From Vanilla planifolia (Eukaryota; Streptophyta; Magnoliopsida; Asparagales; Orchidaceae): DNA of 64,000 bases. The translations under genes and the position numbers were made by a program. The first letter of the stretch is position 1. Every line of letters starts with the position of its first letter. The stretch is from assembly GCA_023846275.1 (NCBI GenBank), contig CM043872.1, positions 27,146,670-27,210,669 of the forward strand, given 5' to 3'. Shown here piece by piece: positions 1 to 12,000 of this stretch. The notes under the pieces are model-generated. The model did not search any database. It had not been told where the DNA came from and worked only from the letters and a program-made list of their open reading frames with translations.

Positions 1-3000
1 GTATTGGTTTGATCAGAATGAAAGGCAAAATTACATTTCAAAAAAGCATATTATCTCAATAAATTAGATCAATTAAAAGAGATTATTCAAATTTTATAAG
101 ACATATTTAAATTGTGTCATATCTTGTGTGATAAAAATCTAATAAAATATATCAAAATATTAATGTATCAAGTACAAATAGAGTTAACAATAAAATATAG
201 AAGACACAAAATGAAAAAAGTGAGTGTGACAAATAAGTATCTCAATAAACAAACATTCTTGTTAACATAAATAATGAAAAATAATATATAATATCCAAAC
301 TAACATATAATAAAAGAAGCTATAATAAAAGTATCAAAACAACACATGATAATAAAATAAATATATACCTCACATATACAATATCTCTTATGATACTCAT
401 AATACACAAAATAATATAAAATATTACTCATGAACCCCCTATTTTATGAATGTCTATATCTACACTTAAAATGTAATTTAAAAAAATAAAACATTACTTA
501 ATAGACAAACTACTAGCTATAAGCATAAAAATAATATGAAAGATACATATATATGCACAAAATTATCATATGTAACACATATTGCATCATATTTTTTGTT
601 TTCTTCTTTTTATAGTGGATTTGTTTTATTTTTAATTTTCTTTCTCATTATTTTTTTATTTCATTTTTTGGATCATATTTTCTTATGTGTTTGCTACATT
701 CATTTTTTAGAATCTCATATCATATCATCATCCATTGTGAACCTATTGTCAATATTGTCAATATTTTGCACTGATGAGGATGAGGCCTTTATTGTATCAT
801 GACCCACTTATGGCCTTTGTTGTGTTGTGATATCATCCTTAAGCATAATAACAAGGATGATATTTATCTCATATTAGGTAGCTATATATCATTAATAGGA
901 AAAATGTCACCTCATAATCTGAACATATGAAAACGATGTCATATTATACAAATACATATACCATCAAGCACTCCATAATAATGGCTCAAGGAATTTATCA
1001 AGCCAACCAACTTAAATCATATTTATTTAGTTTATCTACTTAATCACTTTTAGAGATTTCTTTCATGGTGTTTTTATTTTTTTATCTTATATTTTTATTT
1101 ACCATATAATTTTCATCACATTTTTAATAATAGTTTAGATTCTATTTTCTAATTTAAGAAAACTCATGTGCTTACTTTCCACTTTGTGTTTATCTATAAT
1201 AAAAACACTTACAAAAATTATTCCAAATAATCTTTAAAGGCCTTACAAAATCAACATATAATATTGTGCTATATCACTGGGTTATGAATTTATCTATTGA
1301 GATTTATAAATCTCATTAGTGTTGACATCACAGGTCATGCTACCACTGCACCGAGAGCTGGGAATGGTGCTTCTACAGAAGAGCCCTTTTCACGAGATGT
1401 GTGAGAAAGGGGAGGGTTTGGTTTGATTAAACGTTTAAAACATGTCTTTATTTATATATTTTGGATTTTGGAGTTGGGGTTTGTCTTATCGTCGAGTCCC
1501 CACCTTGGATTTTGTTATTTGTCCTCATATAGATGTTGTATCTAGCGACTCTGATGATAACTTTGTTATATAGTAGTACTTGATGTAGGTGGAGGCTTGA
1601 TAAATACTTTAAAGAAATATTAAGTATATTGTAATATCTACTCTTTTGAAGTTTGATATTTTAAGGTAAATTAAATAAATAGTTTACATGATTTGGGAAA
1701 AATGATCTAGCAAGAATAGCTAGGGATTGTAAATGACAAAGATTAGAACTTATAAAAAAGGGATAGGTCATGGGATAAAGGTTTATTATTTCTTTAAAAG
1801 AATTGAAAATGATTGTGAGGTTTTGTGTGAGAATTTGAAAGAATAGGGTATAAAAGTCATCACAAAAATAACCAATTTGGGGCTTTTGCATTTAAGCTTT
1901 TAAAGAGAAAGAAAGTGTGGGAAGCAATAATTTGTGTTGTTGAACTCGTAGGAAGCTGTATTTGTAATAATTTAATTGTGGATATGATAACAATATTGAA
2001 ATTTGAGATATGTGATTATGAATCACATACATTCGTTAGATATTTTTTTCTTAAAAATTAGGAGCCTTTGAAGCTAAATTTGATGAAATCATAAAATTAT
2101 ATTTTGTTAATATTTGATGTAATAATTTTAATTTAAATTATATGTTTTATATGGTGATTTTTATTCCTTACATGTTGTATATTTATTTATCGTTCTTTTA
2201 ATAATGATAGATGTATAATATATAAATTCATGTTTACTTGTCAATTAATATTTAGGATATGATTTTCATAAAATTTTGAATATGATTAAAGGCATAGAAA
2301 ATAATTATAAAAGGGATAAAAAGAAATTTATACATATGAAAAACAATTATTAAGATTTTACCATGAGAAATGGGCTGGGCTTTTGGTGCTTTAAGATGAG
2401 CAAGAAGACTCACAAATGACATCTAAAAAAAGTGTTTTAGAAGGTTTTGCCCCAATGGAAAAAGAATTGTGCTATAAACCTAACTTAATGAAAATCCCTA
2501 AAACCTTATTAGACTAAAAAAGCCCAAGGTTCCAACATAAGGAAAATAAAGATGAAAAAGTTATAAAATAATTTTTAATTGAATAAGTTTTTTTGTTATA
2601 GTATTTTATTTTTTTTATATATTCTATCTATGTTTATGTGATGTAAAATTTGACCTAACATATGATATGACTCAATTAAGTGATAATTTGTATGCATAAG
2701 ATATTGTCAATTGAGCTTATGTTTGTGGCTCAATATTTCATTGTTATTAACAATTACTTGTGATAATGATATATTATATGAAATCTTTAGAAAAATTTGA
2801 GAGAAAGGATGACATAATATTTTTATAAGTGTTTCTATTATTTCTTATAAATCATATAATATGTTTTATTTATGGGTTTAAGCTATTATGATACTAATAT
2901 ATTTATTTTAAAAACATGTGTAATGCACTTCATTTTAATATGAAAAACTTGTTATAATTTTTTGACTTTTTTTATTTTATTATAAAACTAGATAATTTTT

Positions 3001-6000
3001 TTAGCTCAAAATATATAATTTTTATTCTACTACTCAAAGATAGAAAATTAATGATTAGTGAATAATAATGAAAGTAAATGTAACGGTGACATGAAATATA
3101 CGATATGCTTAATTATATATTTTTTGAGATCATATGGAATTCATTTACTCATTTGAGATTATGTTATTTTATGATATTTTCATAGATGTCTTGATTTTAT
3201 TATTATATTTATTTATTAGTTTACATTAAAATATTAATGTTTATATAGATATTCACTTATTGAACACTATAAAATTCTTTTTCTCAATAATATTATAAGT
3301 CACGTGCCATCTCTCGCTTAGCATGAATTAACACAGTTCAATGAATTAATTTATAAAACAAGTTTATCAAGTTTATAAGAGTCTGTAATATAAAAATGAG
3401 AATATAAGTTAATAAAGTTAAGTGAAGGTGCCAAAAAAATCATGATAAATTTGAAATATCTCAACAATAATTACAACACAGAATAAGCATATGTCATACA
3501 ATAAAAAAATTATAAATGAGTGTTGATACAGAATTCTGATAATAATATATAGATATCCTCACAAACAAACAATGCTCATACTCATAAAGTTCTATATTAT
3601 TATCAAAGAATTCTTAGCTCTGTGAATGTTAATATTTTGTCTTATAATATATATAAGAAATAAGCATAATATTCTTAGCAAATAAACCTCTAGCTACATG
3701 TAATAAAATAATATAAAATACAAATAAAATAGTTAAACAATAATATAAAATAATAGAAAAAAGAATAAGTGATAATTTATAAAAAGAAGTATTATGACAA
3801 TATATATATATATATGATTATATAAAGCACTTATAGTATGTCTTACTTTTCTTTCTTTTCATATATATTTTTTTCTTTAATATTTACCTTCATTACTATT
3901 TTTTATTTTGTTTCTTTTTCATGTACTTCTTTCTAAGAGTCTAGACTCTTTTATAATCTCTATCTTAATACTTGGGTATCTCATCACATCTTATCATCAC
4001 AAACTTGAGTACTTTGATATATCATAGTCTCACCTTTAAGTACTATAACATCAAAAAATAAAGTAACTCTTAATTATTAAGTTTTGCCTTTTTATGCTAA
4101 AATTCTTTACTGAAGGTGAATGAGGCACATGGAATGCCAAAGCTAAGTACCTATGGCAATCGAGAGCGAAGTGTCTCATTGTTACTAAATCAAAGCTTTT
4201 AGTGTCATGGACTCACGTTTGAGTATCATGATACTAAGGGTGTTGTGTATCACATATATTATATTTATTAGATAAGACATTCTCTTTCTCAAGTTATATT
4301 AACCCATTTTTTATTTTATTTTATTTTTTATTTTATAATATATTTTAATTTATAACATCACCTAACTTATATATTTGTATATGTGTTGTTATATATATAT
4401 ATATATTAATAATCATAATATATTATAATGAAACTAAAATATATGCAATTTAATATATTATACTATTATGCATCTCATGATATTTTGTGGATTGTTTAGT
4501 TGTATCACATATTAATTATTGTCAAGTAAACTTAATATGTTGATACATGTTCATTTCATAACCCATTAATGAAGTAGTTTGATTGTCAATTTCCTTGTAG
4601 ATGAATTGACTATATTGTCATATATGATCAACTGATTGCCTATAATAATTATGTTACATACTTAATTCTAAGATTATGTTACATAATTAATTCTAAGATC
4701 TATTTAAATTTCATAAACAAATAGTGATATAATAAGTTAATATTATTAGAGCTATATTATAAATCAATATTTTAATAAGATAGAAGCAACTATTTACATA
4801 TAAATTTCTTAGGCATAATAATTATTGAGAAGCTCTTGAGAGTTAGCATACAAGATAAAGAAATATATTAACTAAACATACGATGATATATCATGTTCTA
4901 GGGATAATTGTTTTAATTATTAGTTGTATGTTATGTTGTCATATCACTTATTTACTAGATAAGTATATAACAAGTCTATAAAAAAGGGTTCGACAGAAAG
5001 CCCATTTAAGAGTATAGCATAAAGTTTTTATGGACTACTTACAAAATAATGAGAAAATAATACTTACAATCACCCAAATTATTATAATATATCACAACAT
5101 ATTTACTAAATTTAATAATTATAACGTTGGATTTTTGTTGTGCGCACACATAGTCAAATAAGTTATCTTTCTATTGATGATCAATAATACTAGTTTAATG
5201 AGTAACTTTTTTAGATATGTACACATATATTACTGATAAACCAAGCAAAATCTTGTGAGAGAAGATTTTAGACAATGTTAATCATTCGATGATAAAAGAA
5301 TATTCATAATGACGAATATCATCATGAAGAGATGAACACATCAACCCACTTAGGTCCCAAGCTACGAATGCCAATTTGCAATATTTGCTTTGTATAAAGG
5401 AAAATTGCTAGAAGATTTTATAATAGTTACTATAATCTAATAAAAAATAACTATGTTTAACATAAAATTGTTACATATATAACTTGCAAAACCAACACTT
5501 AATAGCAAAACCATTTTAAACTAAACTTAGAAGAAAGTTTGAATTATAAAAGCGAGTTTGAATCGAATTAAGATGATATTTGATATACTATTTTTAAATT
5601 AAGATTTATATAAATATGTTTTTTGAAATAAAAGTGGACATTTGCTTAACCATTTTTTTGAGATGTATTTTTTTAATACAACAAAATGTAAAATCATTTT
5701 ATAATATTAATTATTTTATTAGTTACTCATTAATAAGCACTTATAAAATAAAGTATTTCAATAATAAATTTAAATTTATTTTTTAATAATAATTATACCC
5801 AACTTAACTTGAGTGATTTAAACGTTGCCAAAACAAATGGACCAGAGACAGTACGCTTAGCTCTAGATATTCCACGGCATGCAACTTTGCGTCGCTGAAG
5901 TTTGCTTACCACTTCGAACTTCTTAGCGAATTCTTCGAAACCTCGTTCGCGGCAAGAAAAAAAAGGAATTTTATCAGAAAGTTTGTCTTCTTAATTCGAT

Positions 6001-6020
6001 ACTTTTCAATCGCACCAGCA
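1..6020. other. AT-rich intergenic flank upstream of FEN1
   Basis: I see no credible gene here on either strand; open frames are short and low in complexity. A less AT-rich patch at about 1310-1590 reads like a decayed transposon piece. Two segments, near 200-540 and 3450-3730, look loosely alike (both carry a stretch resembling CTAGCTA...ATAAAATAATAT), which suggests remnants of one repeat family, but I could not align them convincingly. The last 200 bases before the FEN1 start (5820-6020) are richer in G+C and presumably hold its core promoter and 5' leader; no element there can be named with confidence. Confidence 0.5.
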
Positions 6021-9000
6021 ATGGGCATTAAGGTTTGCTTTTCTGATATTCGCCCTTCGTCTCTGAAAAATGCAATTCGTTTCCTTTTCTTTAATGAGCT
6101 ACGTCTTGTTGGTGCTAGGGCTTAGGCAAACTATTGTCAGACAAAGCCCCGAAGGCCATGAAAGAGGAGACCTTGGGGAGCTACGTTGGCCAAAAGATAG
6201 CCATCGACGCCAGTATGAGCATTTACCAGTTCCTGGTTCGTACAGTGGTGTTGTATTGACTTCTCTTTCTATCTCTAGAAAAGAATTTACAACGTTGGAG
6301 ATGGATTTTTTTTTTTTTTTTGACCGTAGCTATTTTACTTTAATGGTTGTTAGCTTCATGATCCCAAACTTTCACCGTGTTTTGTCAGGCCCCCCAAGTT
6401 TTCAAAATCATTGTTGAGTTGGGTTTCATTGTATATGAATTTATGATTTTTGTTCTTATATATCTCGACTCAGATTTCTGTGGGGAGAGTTGGGACAAGA
6501 ACACTCACAAATGAAGCTGGAGAAGTAACCAGGTCTGTGAATCATGTTTAACTATGTTTCCAAAAACGTTTTCTTTACAGTTGAGTTTCTGATATACTGC
6601 TTATCGTCTCAACGAAACCTGATTTTCTGAATTTTTTAGTCATTTGCAAGGGATGTTCACTCGGACGATAAGGTTACTAGATGCTGGAATAAAGCCAGTG
6701 TAATCACCTTCATGGCCCAAGTTTTCCTAAAATCACATCATCAGTCATTTATCCCAAATGATTATCATGTGCCATTGCTCTATTATCCTAGGTATGTTTT
6801 TGATGGGCTGCCACCTGATCTGAAGAGGCAGGAGCTTGATAAAAGGTTTTGATCAGAGCAATGAACTCCTAGAAATGTTAGTTAAATTGCATTTAGTGTC
6901 CTATATTTGTAAATTCCGTTGATTCTGCCCAGGTGCTTTAACAGGGAGAATGCAGTCAAGAATCTAGCCATAGCATTAGAGGTACTTTTTAACATTTAGA
7001 AGAAATCTGCATGAACTTTTTTCTTTTATGGAAATTTCCTGTTCTATTGAATGCCACTTCAATGGTTATTTCTTTCATAGACAGGAAATAGCCATGACAT
7101 AGAAAAGTTTAGCAAGAGAATTGTGAAGGTAGCAACTTTTCCTGCATTCTTTCAAATTTTATTTGATTGAGTTTCTTTGCATTCAAGTTATATTGTTAAA
7201 GGTAGTTTAATATTCTTCAGCGCATTTTGATTCCATGATAAGGATTGTATGTGTATTTCCATGTTACTAAAATCCTATCTTATTAGTCATGCTAATGTGT
7301 AGGCCCTAGGCCATGGATGTTAGTTGTGCTAAGGTGCACATTGCTGGTTGGGGGGAGTACGTCTGCTGCTAACTTCTAGGAGCACAGTGGTTGTGGGACT
7401 TGAAGTCTCTGTACTGGAGGCTGTAGCACATAGAGTGAGGCAGCAAGAGGGAACTATTGTCTGCATGGAGGTGGCTGCTTAGGTTGCATGTGGGAGTGTT
7501 CAAAAGGTTGCGTTGGACAAAGGCATGGATCCCATTCAAGTAAGCAATTCTTTCTTCACCGCAACGCTTTTAATGGGTTGAAATGGTGATAGTGTAGAAC
7601 AAATCAACTCCTAAACACGAGCATCGTGAATTGAAAAACCTTGTGCAAAACGTATCCCATGTGTAGAGGAAAAGTTGTATGTCCTGTTACAAGAGAGGTA
7701 GTGCCCCTCTCTCTAAACCCTCTTTTTGATTGGTGTCTTGTCATGAAACATTTGGCGCTTTAGATCTTCAATATTGAGGAATCATTTACAAGATGTTATT
7801 CGAACAAAATTGCATTTTTCTAATTACTTTATTTTAACTAGACTGTTGTCCTCCTGCTTCTAGTTTGGATGCTTTTCAGACGTGCTTCTGTCCAGCTATG
7901 TGTGGGCTAGGCTCTAATATACGCTGTATGTGGGGCTATGCTTATGCCAAAATTGCTGAACACTCTTTAGCCAATTATGTGGCAGTGTGGTAGTTCTTTC
8001 AACCATTCTTTCTTGGCTGGCACTTGGTTTTCAACTTAATAATCTAGATATGATTATGCAATGGCTTCAAAGGTGGACCCTTAGGGATCGACAAGACGTG
8101 ACAACAATTATAGTGGATGCCTCCTTACACTTCTTTTGGCATAAAATAAATTGTAAACTTTATTTGAGACATTGTATGGGAATATCTATTTTAATTTGTC
8201 ACATCATTGAATTTGTTAGACAATTAGATTTTCTTTTTTACTTGGATCGCTTGGATTGCCCAAGCCATGATGGCCCACATTCACCCTCGTGCTCTCGGTG
8301 GTTACCATCCCCCTCTTTGTGCTGGATTAATGTTAATTGTGATGTTACTTGTGCGATGGATAATAGGGTTGGAATCGGCTTTGTCTTTTGGGACTCGGAT
8401 GATCAATTATTTTGTGCCATTGATAGGAGGGATTTTTTTACTGCTACATCAGTTATGGAGCACGTCATCCTTGCAGCAATTGAGTTGGTGTCCTAGCACT
8501 TCAACTTTTCTCATAAATTTCATTGGAATTAGACTTATTGGAAATTATGTACCACTTTCTACTCTTTCATCGAAAGGGATATTAATTAACATTTTTTGCA
8601 TGTATTCTTGATTATTTAGCCTTTTTGGGGATTCAGGATCTCTCATGTTCTTATAAAAGGCAATGCCATTTCTGATTAGATAAGTAATTTTGCTACATCT
8701 TCTGATCATATGGGGATTAGCTTATCATTTTTGGTACTATCTTGTTTGAAGACTACTTGTTTCAACCACCGTGGGTCAATCTTTTAAAAAATCTTATTTT
8801 ATTGTGAACAAATTTTGCGTTATCCTCAATTCTGCTTGTCTGACATATTTTTAAATTTTTTTTTCATTTTTTCGAATTAAGTTTCATTATAAAATAGAAT
8901 AAAAAAGAGGTATAAATTCAATTTGAAACTTGGTGAATTAGCTTTTTGGAAATCTAATTCTTTAATTTGGAGGAGCTTGATATCCTATTTGAAATGGAGG

Positions 9001-12000
9001 AATATATTAATTACCTTAATCACAACAATAGTGACAACAACCGTTAACCTTAATCGTACTTTTTTGGGTTGGTTGCATGAATCCTTTATCGCATTGCGAT
9101 CAACTGTTAACTTAACTCTGTATCTATATCTAATCATGTTAAATCGTTTATAAAAATATATGTATTTATCTTTTTTTGGTTTACTTTCCATGAATAGGAT
9201 AATATTTTGATGACTTATGTATTTTAACAAAGGCATTAATTGGCCATTATTATGGTCAAATTATTTAAATTGAGTCTCTTCAAGTTTATCCTTAGTAGTT
9301 ATTAAATTTTATCTTGAATTCACTCAATTTTAATCATATTTTTTTAAGTATAATCACTTATTGAAGATGATTCTTAAAGGGGTCCCTATTGGAGACACTT
9401 GAGTCTAAAATGTGGTACACCAAATAACCTGGGTATAGTAAAAAGTGTTTAACTTCAACAACTCGACACATGTTAAGAATCAATGCTAAATAATATGTTT
9501 TCATGTTGTGAAAGGAAACAATACATATATCATGATAAGAATATGATAATGAAAGCCAAATTAACGTTTATTTGTTCAAAAGTTACAATAATATTGATAT
9601 CTAAAATGAAAATTTTACATTGTGGATAATATAATACCAATTATAAACCAAGTTATGAAAATAATAGGATAATGAATTAAAATAATTTGATATGACAATT
9701 GGGTACTAAATGTTAATCTTTTGTTAGTGTTTCTATATGATAATCAACAAAAAAGTGGTTAGATTAAATATATAAATCAATAGTTGAGTGTATAAAACAA
9801 ATTGATAGACGAAACCTCTTGCTATAGCATGAATAGTTAAGGACCTGAATATGCATAAAGAAATGATATGAATGTTTGAAATAAATAATAATAGTGTTTA
9901 TATATCTACATGCTTAGACTTTACAATATGTAATTTGATGGGATAGAAGAGCATAACTATAGAACATAATAATCATTAATGATGAAACTAAAAGTGTATA
10001 TTAAATTGTCAAATGTCATTCACTATTAATCATCTATGGATTGAACATGTCGCTCAACATAAATCAATATAACATAAATGTCCACATGATTTAAGACTAA
10101 ATTATGAACATCAATGTTATCCACACATAGGTTAAGATTTATTAAGCTTATAATGTGTACCAAAACCATTCTTATGGTATCAGGGGTAGAATGAGTATGG
10201 TAATCACTTCAGTGCATTCATAGCTTATGAGTAACATAATCACCATATCTATCATGCCTTGTCTCTAGTGTCGATGTATTAGTCACTTTGGTTATCTCAT
10301 TTGATGTCAAAGTTTTGTTTTTTAAAAGGTTATTCATCAACTTAAGATAATGATCTTATATTTATATATATATATGTATATATGTATATGTATATGTATG
10401 TATATGCATACACACACACACGCACTCTTTTTGACTTAGAATTATTCATCTTTATATCCTTCTATTTAGAATCTTATTAGGATTTGCTCTGGTGATTTCA
10501 TCTTTGAGTTTTCACTTGGAGACCACTTCTTGCCTTCTTTGGTACTGGGCATCATTTTATCATCTTGAAATAGAAAGGTTATCGCCATCATAAATTAAAA
10601 GAATTGTTACTTTGTGAGCTCATTTATTCAAAATAGAAAGTTGCTACTAATTATCACATCCATTCACATGCAATTACATGTGTATAAATGTTGACAAAGC
10701 TACTCTCGATAGCATAGTATTTATAAAAATTGTTAGCACCAATGTCAAAAGTGTAAATGTTGAAAATTGATAACATGAAATCTATTTCGATAGTTGGAGA
10801 TCAAAATATGTACTAATATGTGTTTATTATTAGGGTTATACCACAAGAGCTAATAAATAATATTAATTGAAAATTTAAATTCCATTGTTATGTGATCTTG
10901 AATTATGGATATTCGTCATGATTTTGAATACAATTAATTTATCGATTTACAATTGTGTATTTCAATAATGGATCATATATCTGAACGTAAGTTATAGACA
11001 ACAAAGAGAATGTGAAGTTAAATATCATATGAAACTTCGATAATATAATTAAATAGTAAATTTGATATGCTTATTAAACAATATTTTGGGAACATAACAA
11101 AGGCATGTTATTAAGAAAACACTTATCTAATATATTCAACAAACAATCAAGAAAATATTTCGTTATATTTGTATGTTTAGACTTCACATGTCCATATTCT
11201 ATTATTATAGTGTTATCAGTTTTGGTGCAACCAGATAAAACTTTTAATTATAAGATGAATAACTAAAAGCAGCTCTCACTTTCATCCATCTTCTTTGGGC
11301 CTTATTATAACATTATCATAAATTTTATTATCATTTTGGGATATAGATTCATGATTGTAAGTTTTTTATTTTTTAATATTTGAAGGTCCTCTATTATAAT
11401 TTTTATATCATTTGTGTTCTTATTTTGAAGAAACTTGTATTTCATATATTCAGGTGTAGTTTTATTTAGAAAAAATAAATTAGATGCTAATATTATTTTT
11501 TATTAGCTCAAATTTGACTTAAACCTCTTGTCTTTGTTTTTAAAACAAGTACAATGAACAAAAAAAAAAAAAACTTCAAGACACTTCATTTTGAATTTGA
11601 TTAAGAGCATTCATAATTATAACAATGTGATAAGAATGCAAGTTATGCTATTTGTACTAGTAACCGGTTTATGGACGAGTACTATTGGAGTAGTTGGTCT
11701 GGCTTTGAACCTACGTGCCTATGACTTCGTTTCCCAAGAAATACGTGCAGTGGGAGACCCTGAATTTGAAAGAGTCTTGAAATAGTCCAAATGTAACGTC
11801 TGGGAAATTTAAATATTATTAAATAATTCTTCCCCTCAATGCATGTCTCGACTTAGTTGGGATGCGAGTTAGAGTCTTGTCTTTTTTTGGTTTGTCTTTG
11901 GGTTTCAATGTCATATCTCTACATTCTGGATTGAGGAAGGCAGACCAGGAATTACATGCATGGTATTAGAGCGGTTTAAATAATTTTATGAGATTATGGA

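Noticed and set aside
536-802. 88-codon Phe/Ile/Leu-rich open frame on the + strand
   Set aside because: Low complexity, made of TTT/ATT-rich sequence; no recognisable motif and no splice context.
1325-1370. tRNA A-box-like string on the minus strand (GGTGCAGTGGTAGCATGA), considered as a tRNA gene or SINE
   Set aside because: No matching B box or cloverleaf pairing could be found at the right distance.
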